From assembly GCF_018780185.1 (NCBI RefSeq), contig NZ_JADMJX010000100.1, positions 1 through 50,979 of the forward strand: 50,979 bases of DNA. The letters are read 5' to 3'. This document shows positions 15,952 to 24,994 of this stretch, in pieces. This DNA comes from Rhizobacter sp. (lineage in GTDB: Bacteria > Pseudomonadota > Gammaproteobacteria > Burkholderiales > Burkholderiaceae_C). The translations under genes were made by a program, and so were the position numbers. How positions within the stretch are numbered: the stretch's first letter is position 1; the number at the start of each line of letters is the position of its first letter. The notes beneath the pieces were generated by a model, which made no database searches, was not told the DNA's origin, and saw only the letters and a program-made list of their open reading frames with translations.

Positions 15952-17555
15952 TGCCGCAGGAGCAGCGCAGCCTTCGCAGCGGGTTTCTGCGTTCGGTCGA
16001 ACAACACCCCGACCGGCCTGCCTTGCAGCTTGATGCGACGGTGCTCAGCTACACCGAGCTGCGCGATCGTGCAGCGGCGATGGCGCAGACCTTGTCGGCG
16101 AATGCGCCTGCGGGCGAGCCGGCGTTGACGGCGGTGTTTGCCCACCGCTCGATCACGGCCTATGCGGGCGTGCTGGCCGGCCTGCTGCGCGGCCATGGCT
16201 ATGTGCCACTCAACCCCGGCTTCCCGACCGACCGCACGCGCGGCATGCTGGTGCGCTCGGAGTGCCGCAGCCTGATCGTCGATGTGCATGGTGCACGCCA
16301 GCTCGACGAGGTGCTGGACGGTGTCGACACACCGTTGCTGTTGCTGCTGCCTGAGCACGACGACGTGAGCGAGTTGGCCGCGCAGTGGCCGCTGCACCGC
16401 TTCCTCGGCGCACGTGACCTGCTCGATGCTGGCGCATGGTCTGCCGGCCCGGTCGACGCCAACGGCATCGCCTACCTGCTCTTCACCTCGGGCAGCACCG
16501 GCCAGCCCAAGGGGGTGATGGTGGCGCACCGCAACGTGGTGCCTTACATCGATGCGATGGTCGAGCGTTATGCGGTCACCGAGCAAGACCGTTTTTCGCA
16601 GACCTTCGACCTCACCTTCGACCTGTCGGTCCACGACATGTTCGTCGCGTGGGAGCGTGGCGCCTGCTTGTGCGCACCGACCAACGGGCAGAAGATGTTC
16701 CCCGGCAAGTACATCACCGACTGCGGCATCACGATGTGGTTCTCGGTGCCCTCGACCGTGGTGCTGATGAGCCGCCTGAAGATGCTCAAGGCCGGCAAGT
16801 ACCCGGGGCTGCGTTTCAGCCTCTTTTGTGGCGAGGCACTGCCGGTCGAGATGGTGCAGAAGTGGGCCGAGGCCGCGCCGCAGTCGGTGCTTGAAAACCT
16901 CTACGGCCCGACCGAACTCACCATCGCCTGCACGCTGTACCGCTGGAACGCCGAGACCTCGCCTGCACAAAGCGAGTTTGGCGTGGTGCCCATCGGCGAG
17001 CCCTATCCCGGCATGAAGGTGCTGGTGGCCGATGAGCAGCAGAACGAAGTCGCCATCGGCGAAGCTGGCGAGCTGTTGATGACCGGCCCGCAGCTCACGC
17101 TCGGCTACTACAAGGACCCTCAGCGCACGGCTGCCGCCTTCGTCACGCCGCCGGGCCGCAGCGAGGTCTACTACCGCACCGGTGACCGGGTGCGCCGCCC
17201 CGCCGTCGGCCAACCCATGGTCTACCTGGGCCGCGTCGACAACCAGATCAAGATCCAGGGCTACCGCGTCGAACTCGGCGAAGTCGAGGCGATTCTTCGG
17301 CAAGAGGCCGGGGTCGATGTGGCCATTGCCGTCGGCTGGCCCGTCACTGCGAGCGGGGCCGATGGCATCGTTGGCTTTCTTGGCGCGGACAGTGCCGACA
17401 CCGCTGCCATCCGCGAGCGGGTGATCGCGCGCCTGCCGCCCTACATGCACCCGAGCGAGCTGCGCCTGGTGTCGGAGTTCCCGCTCAACGCCAATGGCAA
17501 GGTCGATCGCAAGGCACTGCTTGCCAGCCTGGCCGCCCAGGCGGAGCCGGCTTGA
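15951..17555 (+). CDS. Stand-alone amino-acid adenylation (AMP-forming) enzyme
   Basis: YLLFTSGSTGQPKGVMVAHRNV, ENLYGPTELTIACT, YYRTGDRVRR, GRVDNQIKIQGYRVELGEVE, NANGKVDRKAL; TGATG overlap with ACP. Confidence 0.92.
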   Translation: MPQEQRSLRSGFLRSVEQHPDRPALQLDATVLSYTELRDRAAAMAQTLSANAPAGEPALTAVFAHRSITAYAGVLAGLLRGHGYVPLNPGFPTDRTRGMLVRSECRSLIVDVHGARQLDEVLDGVDTPLLLLLPEHDDVSELAAQWPLHRFLGARDLLDAGAWSAGPVDANGIAYLLFTSGSTGQPKGVMVAHRNVVPYIDAMVERYAVTEQDRFSQTFDLTFDLSVHDMFVAWERGACLCAPTNGQKMFPGKYITDCGITMWFSVPSTVVLMSRLKMLKAGKYPGLRFSLFCGEALPVEMVQKWAEAAPQSVLENLYGPTELTIACTLYRWNAETSPAQSEFGVVPIGEPYPGMKVLVADEQQNEVAIGEAGELLMTGPQLTLGYYKDPQRTAAAFVTPPGRSEVYYRTGDRVRRPAVGQPMVYLGRVDNQIKIQGYRVELGEVEAILRQEAGVDVAIAVGWPVTASGADGIVGFLGADSADTAAIRERVIARLPPYMHPSELRLVSEFPLNANGKVDRKALLASLAAQAEPA

Positions 17556-18376
17556 TGAGCGGCCGCCCCGACTGCGCCTTGCCCGCGCAGGCCACCGCAC
17601 TCGCCACCGCCCCCAGCGACACCTGGTCGGTGCTGGGCGTGCCCGTCACCGACGTGACCATGGAGCACGCTCTTTCGCTGTTGCATGGCCTGCTGCAACA
17701 GCAGCCAATACGCGCCCACGGCATCTATTTCGTCAACGCCCACACGCTCAACACGGCGTGTGACGAGCCCGACTACCGTGAAGTGCTGCAAGCGGCCGAC
17801 CGTGTGTTCGGCGATGGCACCGGCGTGCGCTGGGCGGCACGCCTGATCCATGGCGCCAAGCTCAAGGACAACGTCAACGGCACCGACCTTGTGCCACTGA
17901 TGTTCTCGCGCTGGGCCGACCGCGGCCTGCGCTACTACCTGCTGGGCAACACCCCCGAGCGCATCGAGCAGGCGGCGGCTTATGCACAGCGCGCCTTCCC
18001 GGGCTGGACGCTCGCCGGATGCCACCACGGCTACCTCGGCCCAGACGACCACGCCGGCGTGGTCGAGAAGATCAATGCCTCGGGCGCGCACCTGCTGCTG
18101 GTTGGCATGGGCAACCCCAAGCAGGAGCGCTGGATTCACAACCACCGCGCGCAGCTGAAGGTGCCGCTGTGCCTGGCCACCGGTGGCCTGTTCGACTATT
18201 GGGTGGGTGATCTGGTACGTGCGCCCCTGTGGGTGCGCCGCCTCGGCTTCGAGTGGCTGAGCTTGCTCATCCGCCAGCCGCACAAGGCCCGCCGCTACCT
18301 CATTGGCAACCCGCTGTTCCTGCTGCGCGTGGCGCGAAGCAGGCTGTCGGGACAAGACAAGAAGACAAGACCATGA
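17552..18376 (+). CDS. WecB/TagA/CpsF family glycosyltransferase
   Basis: GIYFVNAHTLNTA, ADRVFGDGTGVRWAARL, YYLLGNTPERIEQAA, LLLVGMGNPKQERWI. Confidence 0.92.
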   Translation: MMSGRPDCALPAQATALATAPSDTWSVLGVPVTDVTMEHALSLLHGLLQQQPIRAHGIYFVNAHTLNTACDEPDYREVLQAADRVFGDGTGVRWAARLIHGAKLKDNVNGTDLVPLMFSRWADRGLRYYLLGNTPERIEQAAAYAQRAFPGWTLAGCHHGYLGPDDHAGVVEKINASGAHLLLVGMGNPKQERWIHNHRAQLKVPLCLATGGLFDYWVGDLVRAPLWVRRLGFEWLSLLIRQPHKARRYLIGNPLFLLRVARSRLSGQDKKTRP

Positions 18377-19233
18377 CCGTATCCGTGCACCGCTGGGTGA
18401 TCAAGAAGGCCGCGCGCATTGCCATGGTGCTGGGCAGCTTCGTCACCGGCTCGCTGGTGTTGCGCAAACTGCTGGGCCGCGGCCCGACGATCCGTGTGCT
18501 GACCTATCACCGCTTTGGCGACGCCGTGCGCGACCCCTGGTGCGTGAGCGCGGCGGTGTTCGAAGAGCAGATGCGCTGGCTGGCCGAGCAAAAGCTCGCC
18601 GTGTCGCTCGACGACGTGGAGCGCTTCGTGCGCGGCGAGACCCAGTTGCCCGACGGCGCCGTGCTCGTCACCATGGACGACGGCTTCAGCAGCGTGCTCC
18701 ACATTGCCGCGCCGATCATGCAGCGCCACCGCATTCCGTCGGTGGCCTACGTGACCACCAGTTTCATGGGCACCACCAGCATCTCGGGCGAGCGCTACCT
18801 GACCTGGGACGAAGTGAAGCGCCTGCCCGTCGCAGGTGTGACGGTGGGTTCGCACGCGCACACCCACCGCTCGGTGGCCAAGCTGAGCCCGCAGGCTGCG
18901 CTCGAAGAAGGGCAGCGCTCCAAGCAACTGCTGGAGCAGCACCTGGGCGGGCCGATCCGTTCGTTTGCCTACCCCTTCGGCATGCGCACCGATGAGAGCG
19001 CCGAAACCGCGCGCATGCTCTCAGGCTGCGGCTACAGCTCGATCTTCATCGCCCAGCACGGCACGCTGCGGCCCGGCGCCGACCTCGCGCGCTTGCCGCG
19101 GGTGAAGGTCGAAGGTGGCGAGCCGCTGTGGATGTTCAAGCTCCTTTGCCGTGGTGGCATGGACGGCTGGAAGCTCTTCGACGACACGCTCTGGAAGCTG
19201 CAGCGCCCCGCGCCGGCCGAGCAGGCGCAGTGA
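18373..19233 (+). CDS. Polysaccharide deacetylase (NodB/CE4 fold)
   Basis: VLTYHRFGD, VLVTMDDGFSSVLHIAAPIMQRHRIPSVAYVTT, VGSHAHTHRSVAKLS, SFAYPFGMRTDES. Confidence 0.88.
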   Translation: MTVSVHRWVIKKAARIAMVLGSFVTGSLVLRKLLGRGPTIRVLTYHRFGDAVRDPWCVSAAVFEEQMRWLAEQKLAVSLDDVERFVRGETQLPDGAVLVTMDDGFSSVLHIAAPIMQRHRIPSVAYVTTSFMGTTSISGERYLTWDEVKRLPVAGVTVGSHAHTHRSVAKLSPQAALEEGQRSKQLLEQHLGGPIRSFAYPFGMRTDESAETARMLSGCGYSSIFIAQHGTLRPGADLARLPRVKVEGGEPLWMFKLLCRGGMDGWKLFDDTLWKLQRPAPAEQAQ

Positions 19234-20228
19234 TGGTGGAGGCGGCGCAATCCCTGGCGGGTGTGGCCGTGGTCGCGATCGGGCGCAACGAGGGTGAGCG
19301 GCTGCGCGCCTGTCTGACCTCGGTGGTGCGATCGGCGCAGATCGTGGTCTACGTCGACTCTGGCTCCACCGACGACTCGGTCGAGATGGCTCGGCAGATG
19401 GGTGTCGAGGTGGTGGTGCTGCCCAAGGACGTCGTGTTCACCGCCGCGCTTGCTCGTAACGCCGGCTGGCGGCGTGCGCTGGAGTTGGCACCCGAGATCG
19501 AGTTCGTGCAGTTTGTCGATGGTGATTGCGCCGTCGATCCGTCGTGGCTCGCCACCGCACGTGCTTTCCTGACCGACCATGCCGACGTGGTGGCCGTCTG
19601 CGGCCGCCGCCGCGAGCGTTTCCCGGAACGCTCGATCTACAACCTGCTGTGCGATATCGAATGGGCTGCCACCCCTGGTGAATCCAAGGCCTGTGGCGGC
19701 GACGTGATGATGCGCGCCGTGGGCCTGCAGGCGGTGAATGGCTACAACCCGCGCCTGATCGCTGGTGAAGAGCCCGAGCTGTGCCTGCGCCTGCGCAACA
19801 AGGGCTGGCGCGTGTGGCGGCTCGACGCCGAGATGACGCTGCACGACGCTGCGATGACACGCATCAGCCAGTGGTGGAAGCGCTCGATGCGCGCGGGCTA
19901 CACCTTCGCCGAAGGCGTGCACATGCACGGCGCCCCGCCCGAGCGGCACCGTGTGGTCGAGTCGCGCCGAGCCTGGGTGTGGGGGCTGGTGATTCCGCTC
20001 GTCGCGTTGCTGGGCGCATTGCTGATTCACCCTTGGGCGTTGGCTCTGCTGCTGGTGTATCCGCTGCAGATGCTTCGCTTGTTCCGCGGCTTTCGCGGGC
20101 CCTACAAACAGCGTGCGGCGCGTGCCATGTTCATGGTGCTCGGCAAGTTCGCCGAGGCCTGCGGGCAGCTCAAGTTTGTCGCTCTGCGTTTGTCGGGCGG
20201 AACCGCGCGGCTGATCGAATACAAGTGA
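19233..20228 (+). CDS. Glycosyltransferase family 2 with C-terminal TM segments
   Basis: VVVAIGRNEGERLRACL, IVVYVDSGSTDDSVEMA, VQFVDGDCAVDPSWL, LVIPLVALLGALLIHPWALALLLV. Confidence 0.88.
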   Translation: MVEAAQSLAGVAVVAIGRNEGERLRACLTSVVRSAQIVVYVDSGSTDDSVEMARQMGVEVVVLPKDVVFTAALARNAGWRRALELAPEIEFVQFVDGDCAVDPSWLATARAFLTDHADVVAVCGRRRERFPERSIYNLLCDIEWAATPGESKACGGDVMMRAVGLQAVNGYNPRLIAGEEPELCLRLRNKGWRVWRLDAEMTLHDAAMTRISQWWKRSMRAGYTFAEGVHMHGAPPERHRVVESRRAWVWGLVIPLVALLGALLIHPWALALLLVYPLQMLRLFRGFRGPYKQRAARAMFMVLGKFAEACGQLKFVALRLSGGTARLIEYK

Positions 20229-20249
20229 GCCGCATTGCGGCATTCATTC

Positions 20250-20263
20250 GGGGGGGAACCCCC
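20250..20263. repeat. G/C hairpin GGGGG-GGAA-CCCCC in the leader of the SxtJ-like gene
   Basis: Seven G, AA, five C; potential GNRA-type tetraloop. No T-tract, so not called a terminator. Confidence 0.5.
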
Positions 20264-20349
20264 TCGTTTCCACCCGTGCCGCGAGGCAGTTTCAAGACCT
20301 GCCGGGATACACTCGCTGCGCTTCAAACAGCCTCGCAAGGAGGGATTCA

Positions 20350-20769
20350 ATGTCCCATGAAGATCTGAGCCGAGAAGACGAGGTCGAAGGCTCTTCCGAC
20401 CGCGCATTCGGTTTTGTGTTCGCCGCAGTGTTTCTCATCATCGCCGCATTTCCGTTGCTTCATGCCGGTGCGCCGCGTTGGTGGTCGGTCGGTGTTGCCG
20501 CGGCGTTCGGGTTGGTGGCCATCGTCAAGCCCGTGCTGCTCGCCGGGGCCAACAAGCTCTGGATGAAGTTCGGTCTGTTGCTCGCCAAGGTGGTGAGCCC
20601 GATTGCGCTGGGCATTCTTTTCTACCTCGTGTTCATGCCCATCGGCTTGCTGATGCGTGTGTCAGGCAAAGACCCGCTGCGTTTGAAGTTCGACCCCGCG
20701 GCCAAGTCGTACTGGATCCCGCGCGAGCCCCCCGGCCCGCCGCCGACGTCCATGACCAACCAGTTTTAG
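20350..20769 (+). CDS. SxtJ-like small membrane protein
   Basis: 139 aa, hydrophobic segments, terminal GKDPLRLKFDPAAKSYWIPRE typical of SxtJ family; next to a carbamoyltransferase. Confidence 0.75.
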   Translation: MSHEDLSREDEVEGSSDRAFGFVFAAVFLIIAAFPLLHAGAPRWWSVGVAAAFGLVAIVKPVLLAGANKLWMKFGLLLAKVVSPIALGILFYLVFMPIGLLMRVSGKDPLRLKFDPAAKSYWIPREPPGPPPTSMTNQF

Positions 20770-20778
20770 GAACCAACC

Positions 20779-20928
20779 ATGTCGATGATCAAAGAGCTCT
20801 GGGCATTCCTGCGGGTGCGCAAAAAAATCTGGATGTGGCCCATCTTCGGGATGATGGCCGTGCTGGGTCTGCTGATCGTTCTGGCCAAGGGCTCTGCCGT
20901 GGCTCCGTTCATCTACACGCTCTTCTGA
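20779..20928 (+). CDS. DUF5989-like small single-TM protein (49 aa)
   Basis: MSMIKELWAFLRVRKKIWMWPIFGMMAVLGLLIVLAKGSAVAPFIYTLF; absent from the supplied ORF track, probably because of length. Confidence 0.75.
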   Translation: MSMIKELWAFLRVRKKIWMWPIFGMMAVLGLLIVLAKGSAVAPFIYTLF

Positions 20929-20940
20929 GCACGCTGACCG

Positions 20941-22770
20941 ATGCGGATCCTTGGCCTCTCGGCTTACTACCATGACAGCGCCGCGGCGTTGATCGAAGAC
21001 GGCGTCATCGTCGCGGCGGCTCAAGAAGAGCGGTTCACGCGCAAGAAGCACGATTCCGGTTTCCCCACGCACGCCATCGAGTACTGCCTGAGCCAGGCCG
21101 GGGTCGGCATGAAGGGCATCGACCGGGTCGTGTTCTACGACAAGCCGTTCCTGAAGTTCGAACGGCTGCTCGAGACCTACCTCGCGTTTGCGCCGCACGG
21201 CTTCCAGTCGTTTCGCATGTCGATCCCGCTGTGGCTGAGAGAGAAACTCTTCCTCAAGGACTTGCTGCTCAAGGCGCTGAAGAAGGTCGACACCACCGGT
21301 GGCTGGAATGGCGAGCTGCTGTTCAGCGAGCATCACCTGAGCCACGCCGCCAGCGTGTTCTTCCCGTCACCGTTCGAAGAGGCCGTGGTGCTGACGATGG
21401 ACGGCGTGGGCGAGTGGGCCACCACCTCGGTGGCCATCGGGCGCGGCCACAAGCTCGAGGTGCAGAAGGAAATCCACTTCCCGCATTCGCTTGGCCTGCT
21501 GTATTCGGCCATGACCTACTACACCGGCTTCAAGGTGAACTCGGGTGAGTACAAGGTCATGGGCCTGGCGCCCTACGGCGTGCCGAAGTACGTCGACCTG
21601 TTTTACAAGCACCTGATTGACGTGAAGCCCGATGGCTCGTTCCGCATGGACATGAGCTACTTCAACTACGCCACCGGCCTCACGATGACGAACGCCAAGT
21701 TCGCCAAGCTGTTCGGTGGGCCGGCGCGCAAGTCGAGCGAGCCGCTGACGCAACACCACATGGACCTGGCGGCCTCGCTGCAGGTCGTGACCGAAGAGAT
21801 CGTGCTGCGCCTCACACGCGCGCTGCGCCAGGAAACCGGCATCAAGAACCTGTGCCTTGCCGGCGGCGTGGCACTCAATTGCGTGGCCAACGGCAAGATC
21901 CTGCGCGATGGCGCCTTCGACAAGATCTACGTGCAACCGGCGGCCGGTGATGCCGGCGGCGCACTCGGAGCGGCGCTGGTCGGCTACCACATGCAGATGG
22001 ACCAGAAGCGCGTCGTCAATGGCGACGCGATGAACGGCTCCTACCTCGGGCCGCAGTTTGCCCAAGCCGACATCGAGGCCCGTTTGAAGGCCGCCGGTGC
22101 GCGCTTCCAAACGCTTGACGATGCCAACCTGATCAACAGTGCCGCCGAAGACCTGTCGCAAGGCAAGGCGCTCGGCTGGTTCCAGGGCCGCATGGAGTTC
22201 GGCCCGCGTGCGCTCGGCAACCGCTCCATCCTGGGCGACCCGCGTTCGCCCTCGATGCAGAAGACGCTCAACCTCAAGGTCAAGTACCGCGAGTCGTTCC
22301 GCCCCTTCGCACCGTCGGTGTTGCGCGAGAAGGTCAGCGAGTGGTTCGAGCTCGATGGCGACAGCCCCTACATGCTGATGGTCGCCGACGTGATCAAGTC
22401 ACGCCGGCTGGAAATGACACCCGAGCAGCAACAGCTCTTCGGCATCGACAAGCTGAACGTTCCGCGGTCCGACATCCCCGCCGTCACGCACGTCGACTAC
22501 TCGGCGCGCATCCAGACGGTCGAGAAGAGCGTCAACGCGCGTTACCACGCCTTGTTGACGGCCTTCGAAAGCAAGTCGGGTTGCCCGGTGCTGGTCAACA
22601 CCAGCTTCAACGTGCGTGGCGAGCCGATCGTGGGCACGCCGGAAGACGCCTTCCGGTGTTTCATGGGCACCGAACTCGATGTGCTGGCGGTCGGCAACTG
22701 CTACCTGCGCAAAGAGGACCAGGACCCGGCGCTGAAACAGAACTACGAAACCGCCTTCGAGCTCGATTGA
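20941..22770 (+). CDS. Carbamoyltransferase (NodU/CmcH family)
   Basis: ILGLSAYYHDSAAALIEDG, SEHHLSHAASVFFPSPF, GGVALNCVANGKIL, GRMEFGPRALGNRSILGDPR, NTSFNVRGEPIVGTPEDAF. Confidence 0.96.
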   Translation: MRILGLSAYYHDSAAALIEDGVIVAAAQEERFTRKKHDSGFPTHAIEYCLSQAGVGMKGIDRVVFYDKPFLKFERLLETYLAFAPHGFQSFRMSIPLWLREKLFLKDLLLKALKKVDTTGGWNGELLFSEHHLSHAASVFFPSPFEEAVVLTMDGVGEWATTSVAIGRGHKLEVQKEIHFPHSLGLLYSAMTYYTGFKVNSGEYKVMGLAPYGVPKYVDLFYKHLIDVKPDGSFRMDMSYFNYATGLTMTNAKFAKLFGGPARKSSEPLTQHHMDLAASLQVVTEEIVLRLTRALRQETGIKNLCLAGGVALNCVANGKILRDGAFDKIYVQPAAGDAGGALGAALVGYHMQMDQKRVVNGDAMNGSYLGPQFAQADIEARLKAAGARFQTLDDANLINSAAEDLSQGKALGWFQGRMEFGPRALGNRSILGDPRSPSMQKTLNLKVKYRESFRPFAPSVLREKVSEWFELDGDSPYMLMVADVIKSRRLEMTPEQQQLFGIDKLNVPRSDIPAVTHVDYSARIQTVEKSVNARYHALLTAFESKSGCPVLVNTSFNVRGEPIVGTPEDAFRCFMGTELDVLAVGNCYLRKEDQDPALKQNYETAFELD

Positions 22771-22796
22771 GCCTTGAGGCCCAGGAAAGCAGGGCA

Positions 22797-23975
22797 ATGA
22801 ACAGTCCCATCAAGGCCAAGCTGCTGTCCGCCGGGGTCGCCCTGGGGGCAATCGTGGTGGCGATTCTGCTGGCAGAGGTGGCGTCGCGCTTCCTCGTCGA
22901 TCCGGCCGATTTCTTGACGGTCGTGCCGGTTCAGGACAAGTTCCTCGGCCACAAGCTCGGGCCTGGTGCGGGCGGCCACGACGCGCTCGGGTTCCGCAAC
23001 AGCGAGGTGCCCAAGCAGGCTGCCATCGTTGCGATTGGCGACTCGATGACCTATGGCTCCGGCGCTCCGCGCGACGGCTCCTGGCCGCAGCAACTGGGCG
23101 CCTTGAGCGGCGAGACGGTCTACAACATGGGGCTGGGGGGTTACGGCCCGTTGCAGTACCTCCACCTTGCAGGCGGCTTGGCCAAAGAGTTCAAGCCTCG
23201 CCAGTGGGTCGTTGGCTTCTACTTCGGCAATGACCTCTTCGACGCCTACAACGTTGCGCGCACGCTCCCGCACTGGCAGGGCTGGGCCGACAGCAATGCG
23301 GCGTCCGCACCCAGCAAACCAGCAACCGACACGGCGGTCGTCCCTCAGCGCAAGGGCGCAGCCCTGCGCGATTGGTTGGCCCGCAAGAGTGTGCTGTACG
23401 GCTTGTTGCGCGCCACGGTGCTGGAGCCATTCGCTGCCATGGAGCAGAAGAATCTGGCGGGCCAGATGTCGGCCGATCGGCGCATGAGCTGGTCCGACCC
23501 CTCCGCGCCCTCGGTGATGACGGTGTTCACCGCGCAGCACCGGCTGGCTGTGCAAGACATGTCGGAGCCAAACGTTCAAGAGGGCATGCGGGTCACGAAG
23601 CGCGCATTTGCCGCGCTCAAGGATGAAGCCGACAAACAAGGCGTGGCCTTGCTGGTCGTCCTGATCCCGACCCGCGAGCGGGTGTACTGCCCGTACCTCA
23701 AGGCCACTGGCGCCAAGCTCCCGGCGACGCACCTGAAGGTGTGCGAGGTCGAAGAGGCGACCAAGGCCGACCTGGTGCAGGCGTTGAACGCCAAGGGCAT
23801 CTCTTATGTCGACTCGGTTGGCGCACTGGAAGCCCAGGTAGAGCGGCACATCCAGATCTACCCGCCGACCTCCGACGGCCACCCGACGGCCCTGGGGCAC
23901 CGGGCGATCGCAGAGTCGGTGCTGGCCGCCTTGAAGAAACAGCCCGCTAGCGCGGCCGCGTCGGCCCCGAAATAG
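22797..23975 (+). CDS. SGNH/GDSL-hydrolase family protein, N-terminal membrane anchor
   Basis: VAIGDSMTYGSG (GDS block), GLGGYGPLQYL, DGHPTALGHRAIAE (DxxH block). Confidence 0.85.
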   Translation: MNSPIKAKLLSAGVALGAIVVAILLAEVASRFLVDPADFLTVVPVQDKFLGHKLGPGAGGHDALGFRNSEVPKQAAIVAIGDSMTYGSGAPRDGSWPQQLGALSGETVYNMGLGGYGPLQYLHLAGGLAKEFKPRQWVVGFYFGNDLFDAYNVARTLPHWQGWADSNAASAPSKPATDTAVVPQRKGAALRDWLARKSVLYGLLRATVLEPFAAMEQKNLAGQMSADRRMSWSDPSAPSVMTVFTAQHRLAVQDMSEPNVQEGMRVTKRAFAALKDEADKQGVALLVVLIPTRERVYCPYLKATGAKLPATHLKVCEVEEATKADLVQALNAKGISYVDSVGALEAQVERHIQIYPPTSDGHPTALGHRAIAESVLAALKKQPASAAASAPK

Positions 23976-23977
23976 CG

Positions 23978-24994
23978 TCAGCGCTCGCCCGGGGCGGGTT
24001 GTTGAAGGGCTTGTGCAAGCAGGCCCATGCCATCGTCCCAGGCTTGGGCCATCGGTGCAAAGGCCACGGCGGCATCGAAGGCGCGCTGGGCATTGACCAC
24101 GCGTGCCACCTTCAAGATCAGCGACTTTGAGTCTTGGGCAATGACGTCGAAACGTTCGGCAGCGTTCGCCAAGCGAGCGTCGTCGTGTGGCGCGAGCCAG
24201 CGCAAATGGTGCGAAAGCAATTCGAAGGCTGCTCCCAACTGACGCAGCGTGGTGAAGGCCCAGGCGTGGTAGTGGGCCAGGCCACGCGCGTGCAGCTGTG
24301 GCAGATCGGCATTGAAGCGTTCGGCAAAACGCGGCAGCGGGTTGTGGGCTGGCCTCCATTCGAAGTGGCTTCGCAACAGCCGGGCCGAGATTTTCGCCAG
24401 CTCCGGCTCAGGCCTGCGAAGCAGGCGGTCGATTCGGATCAGCTCGGCATACAGCGGCAGTGCAGACGCATCGCCGCAGCCATCCAGCCTGAAGGTCTGG
24501 CGGAAATCTTCGCCCTCCAGGCTGAAGTAGCCGGCGTTGTGGAAGTACCCCAGCCGCTGGTTCGCGAGATCCAGGTCGTTGAGCACGATGGTCGTCTTGA
24601 CGTGCTGTTGGCGGTAGTCGGTGCCTGCGGTGTCGGGCAACCAGAAGGCATTGGCCTCGGTGGCGATCAGACGGCCATGGGCCAGGTGTTCTGCGGCGTG
24701 GTCGGCCAGGGGGCGCCACACGTTGAGCTCTTGCACGTCGATGCCGTAGAGCGAGCGCAGGTCAGCCAGCGGCGGCTTGAAAAACGTCCAGTGATCGCCT
24801 TCGAAGTCGACCGCCAGGGTGAAGGGCATCAGCGCCGCGGGCTCCAGTTGCAACGAGTGCAGCAACTCGACCCAGACGTCGGCGTAGCAGTTCTTCTCGA
24901 CCCACATGCAGCTCTCGGAATGCAGCGCATTGGCTTGATAGCCGGTGGCCGACAGGCCGGGCAGGGCGCACCAGCGGCTCATGCCGGCACTCAC
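23978..24994 (-). CDS. DUF1839 family protein
   Basis: GYQANALHSESCMWVEKNCYADVWVELLHSLQLEP, EANAFWLPDTAGTDYRQQHVKTTI; 4-nt overlap with the upstream aa:CP ligase gene. Confidence 0.75.
   Translation of the reverse strand: MSAGMSRWCALPGLSATGYQANALHSESCMWVEKNCYADVWVELLHSLQLEPAALMPFTLAVDFEGDHWTFFKPPLADLRSLYGIDVQELNVWRPLADHAAEHLAHGRLIATEANAFWLPDTAGTDYRQQHVKTTIVLNDLDLANQRLGYFHNAGYFSLEGEDFRQTFRLDGCGDASALPLYAELIRIDRLLRRPEPELAKISARLLRSHFEWRPAHNPLPRFAERFNADLPQLHARGLAHYHAWAFTTLRQLGAAFELLSHHLRWLAPHDDARLANAAERFDVIAQDSKSLILKVARVVNAQRAFDAAVAFAPMAQAWDDGMGLLAQALQQPAPGER

Noticed and set aside
15627-17600. 657-aa antisense ORF opposite the adenylation gene
   Set aside because: Shadow ORF; no recognisable motifs, and it covers a confident A-domain and ACP on the + strand.
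20250-20263. Rho-independent terminator before the SxtJ-like gene
   Set aside because: Strong G/C stem but no downstream T-tract; left as a hairpin only.
22341-22796. Long N-terminal extension of the SGNH ORF into the carbamoyltransferase gene
   Set aside because: The extension is an out-of-frame reading of the carbamoyltransferase; real start is the ATG at 22797 with a following hydrophobic anchor.
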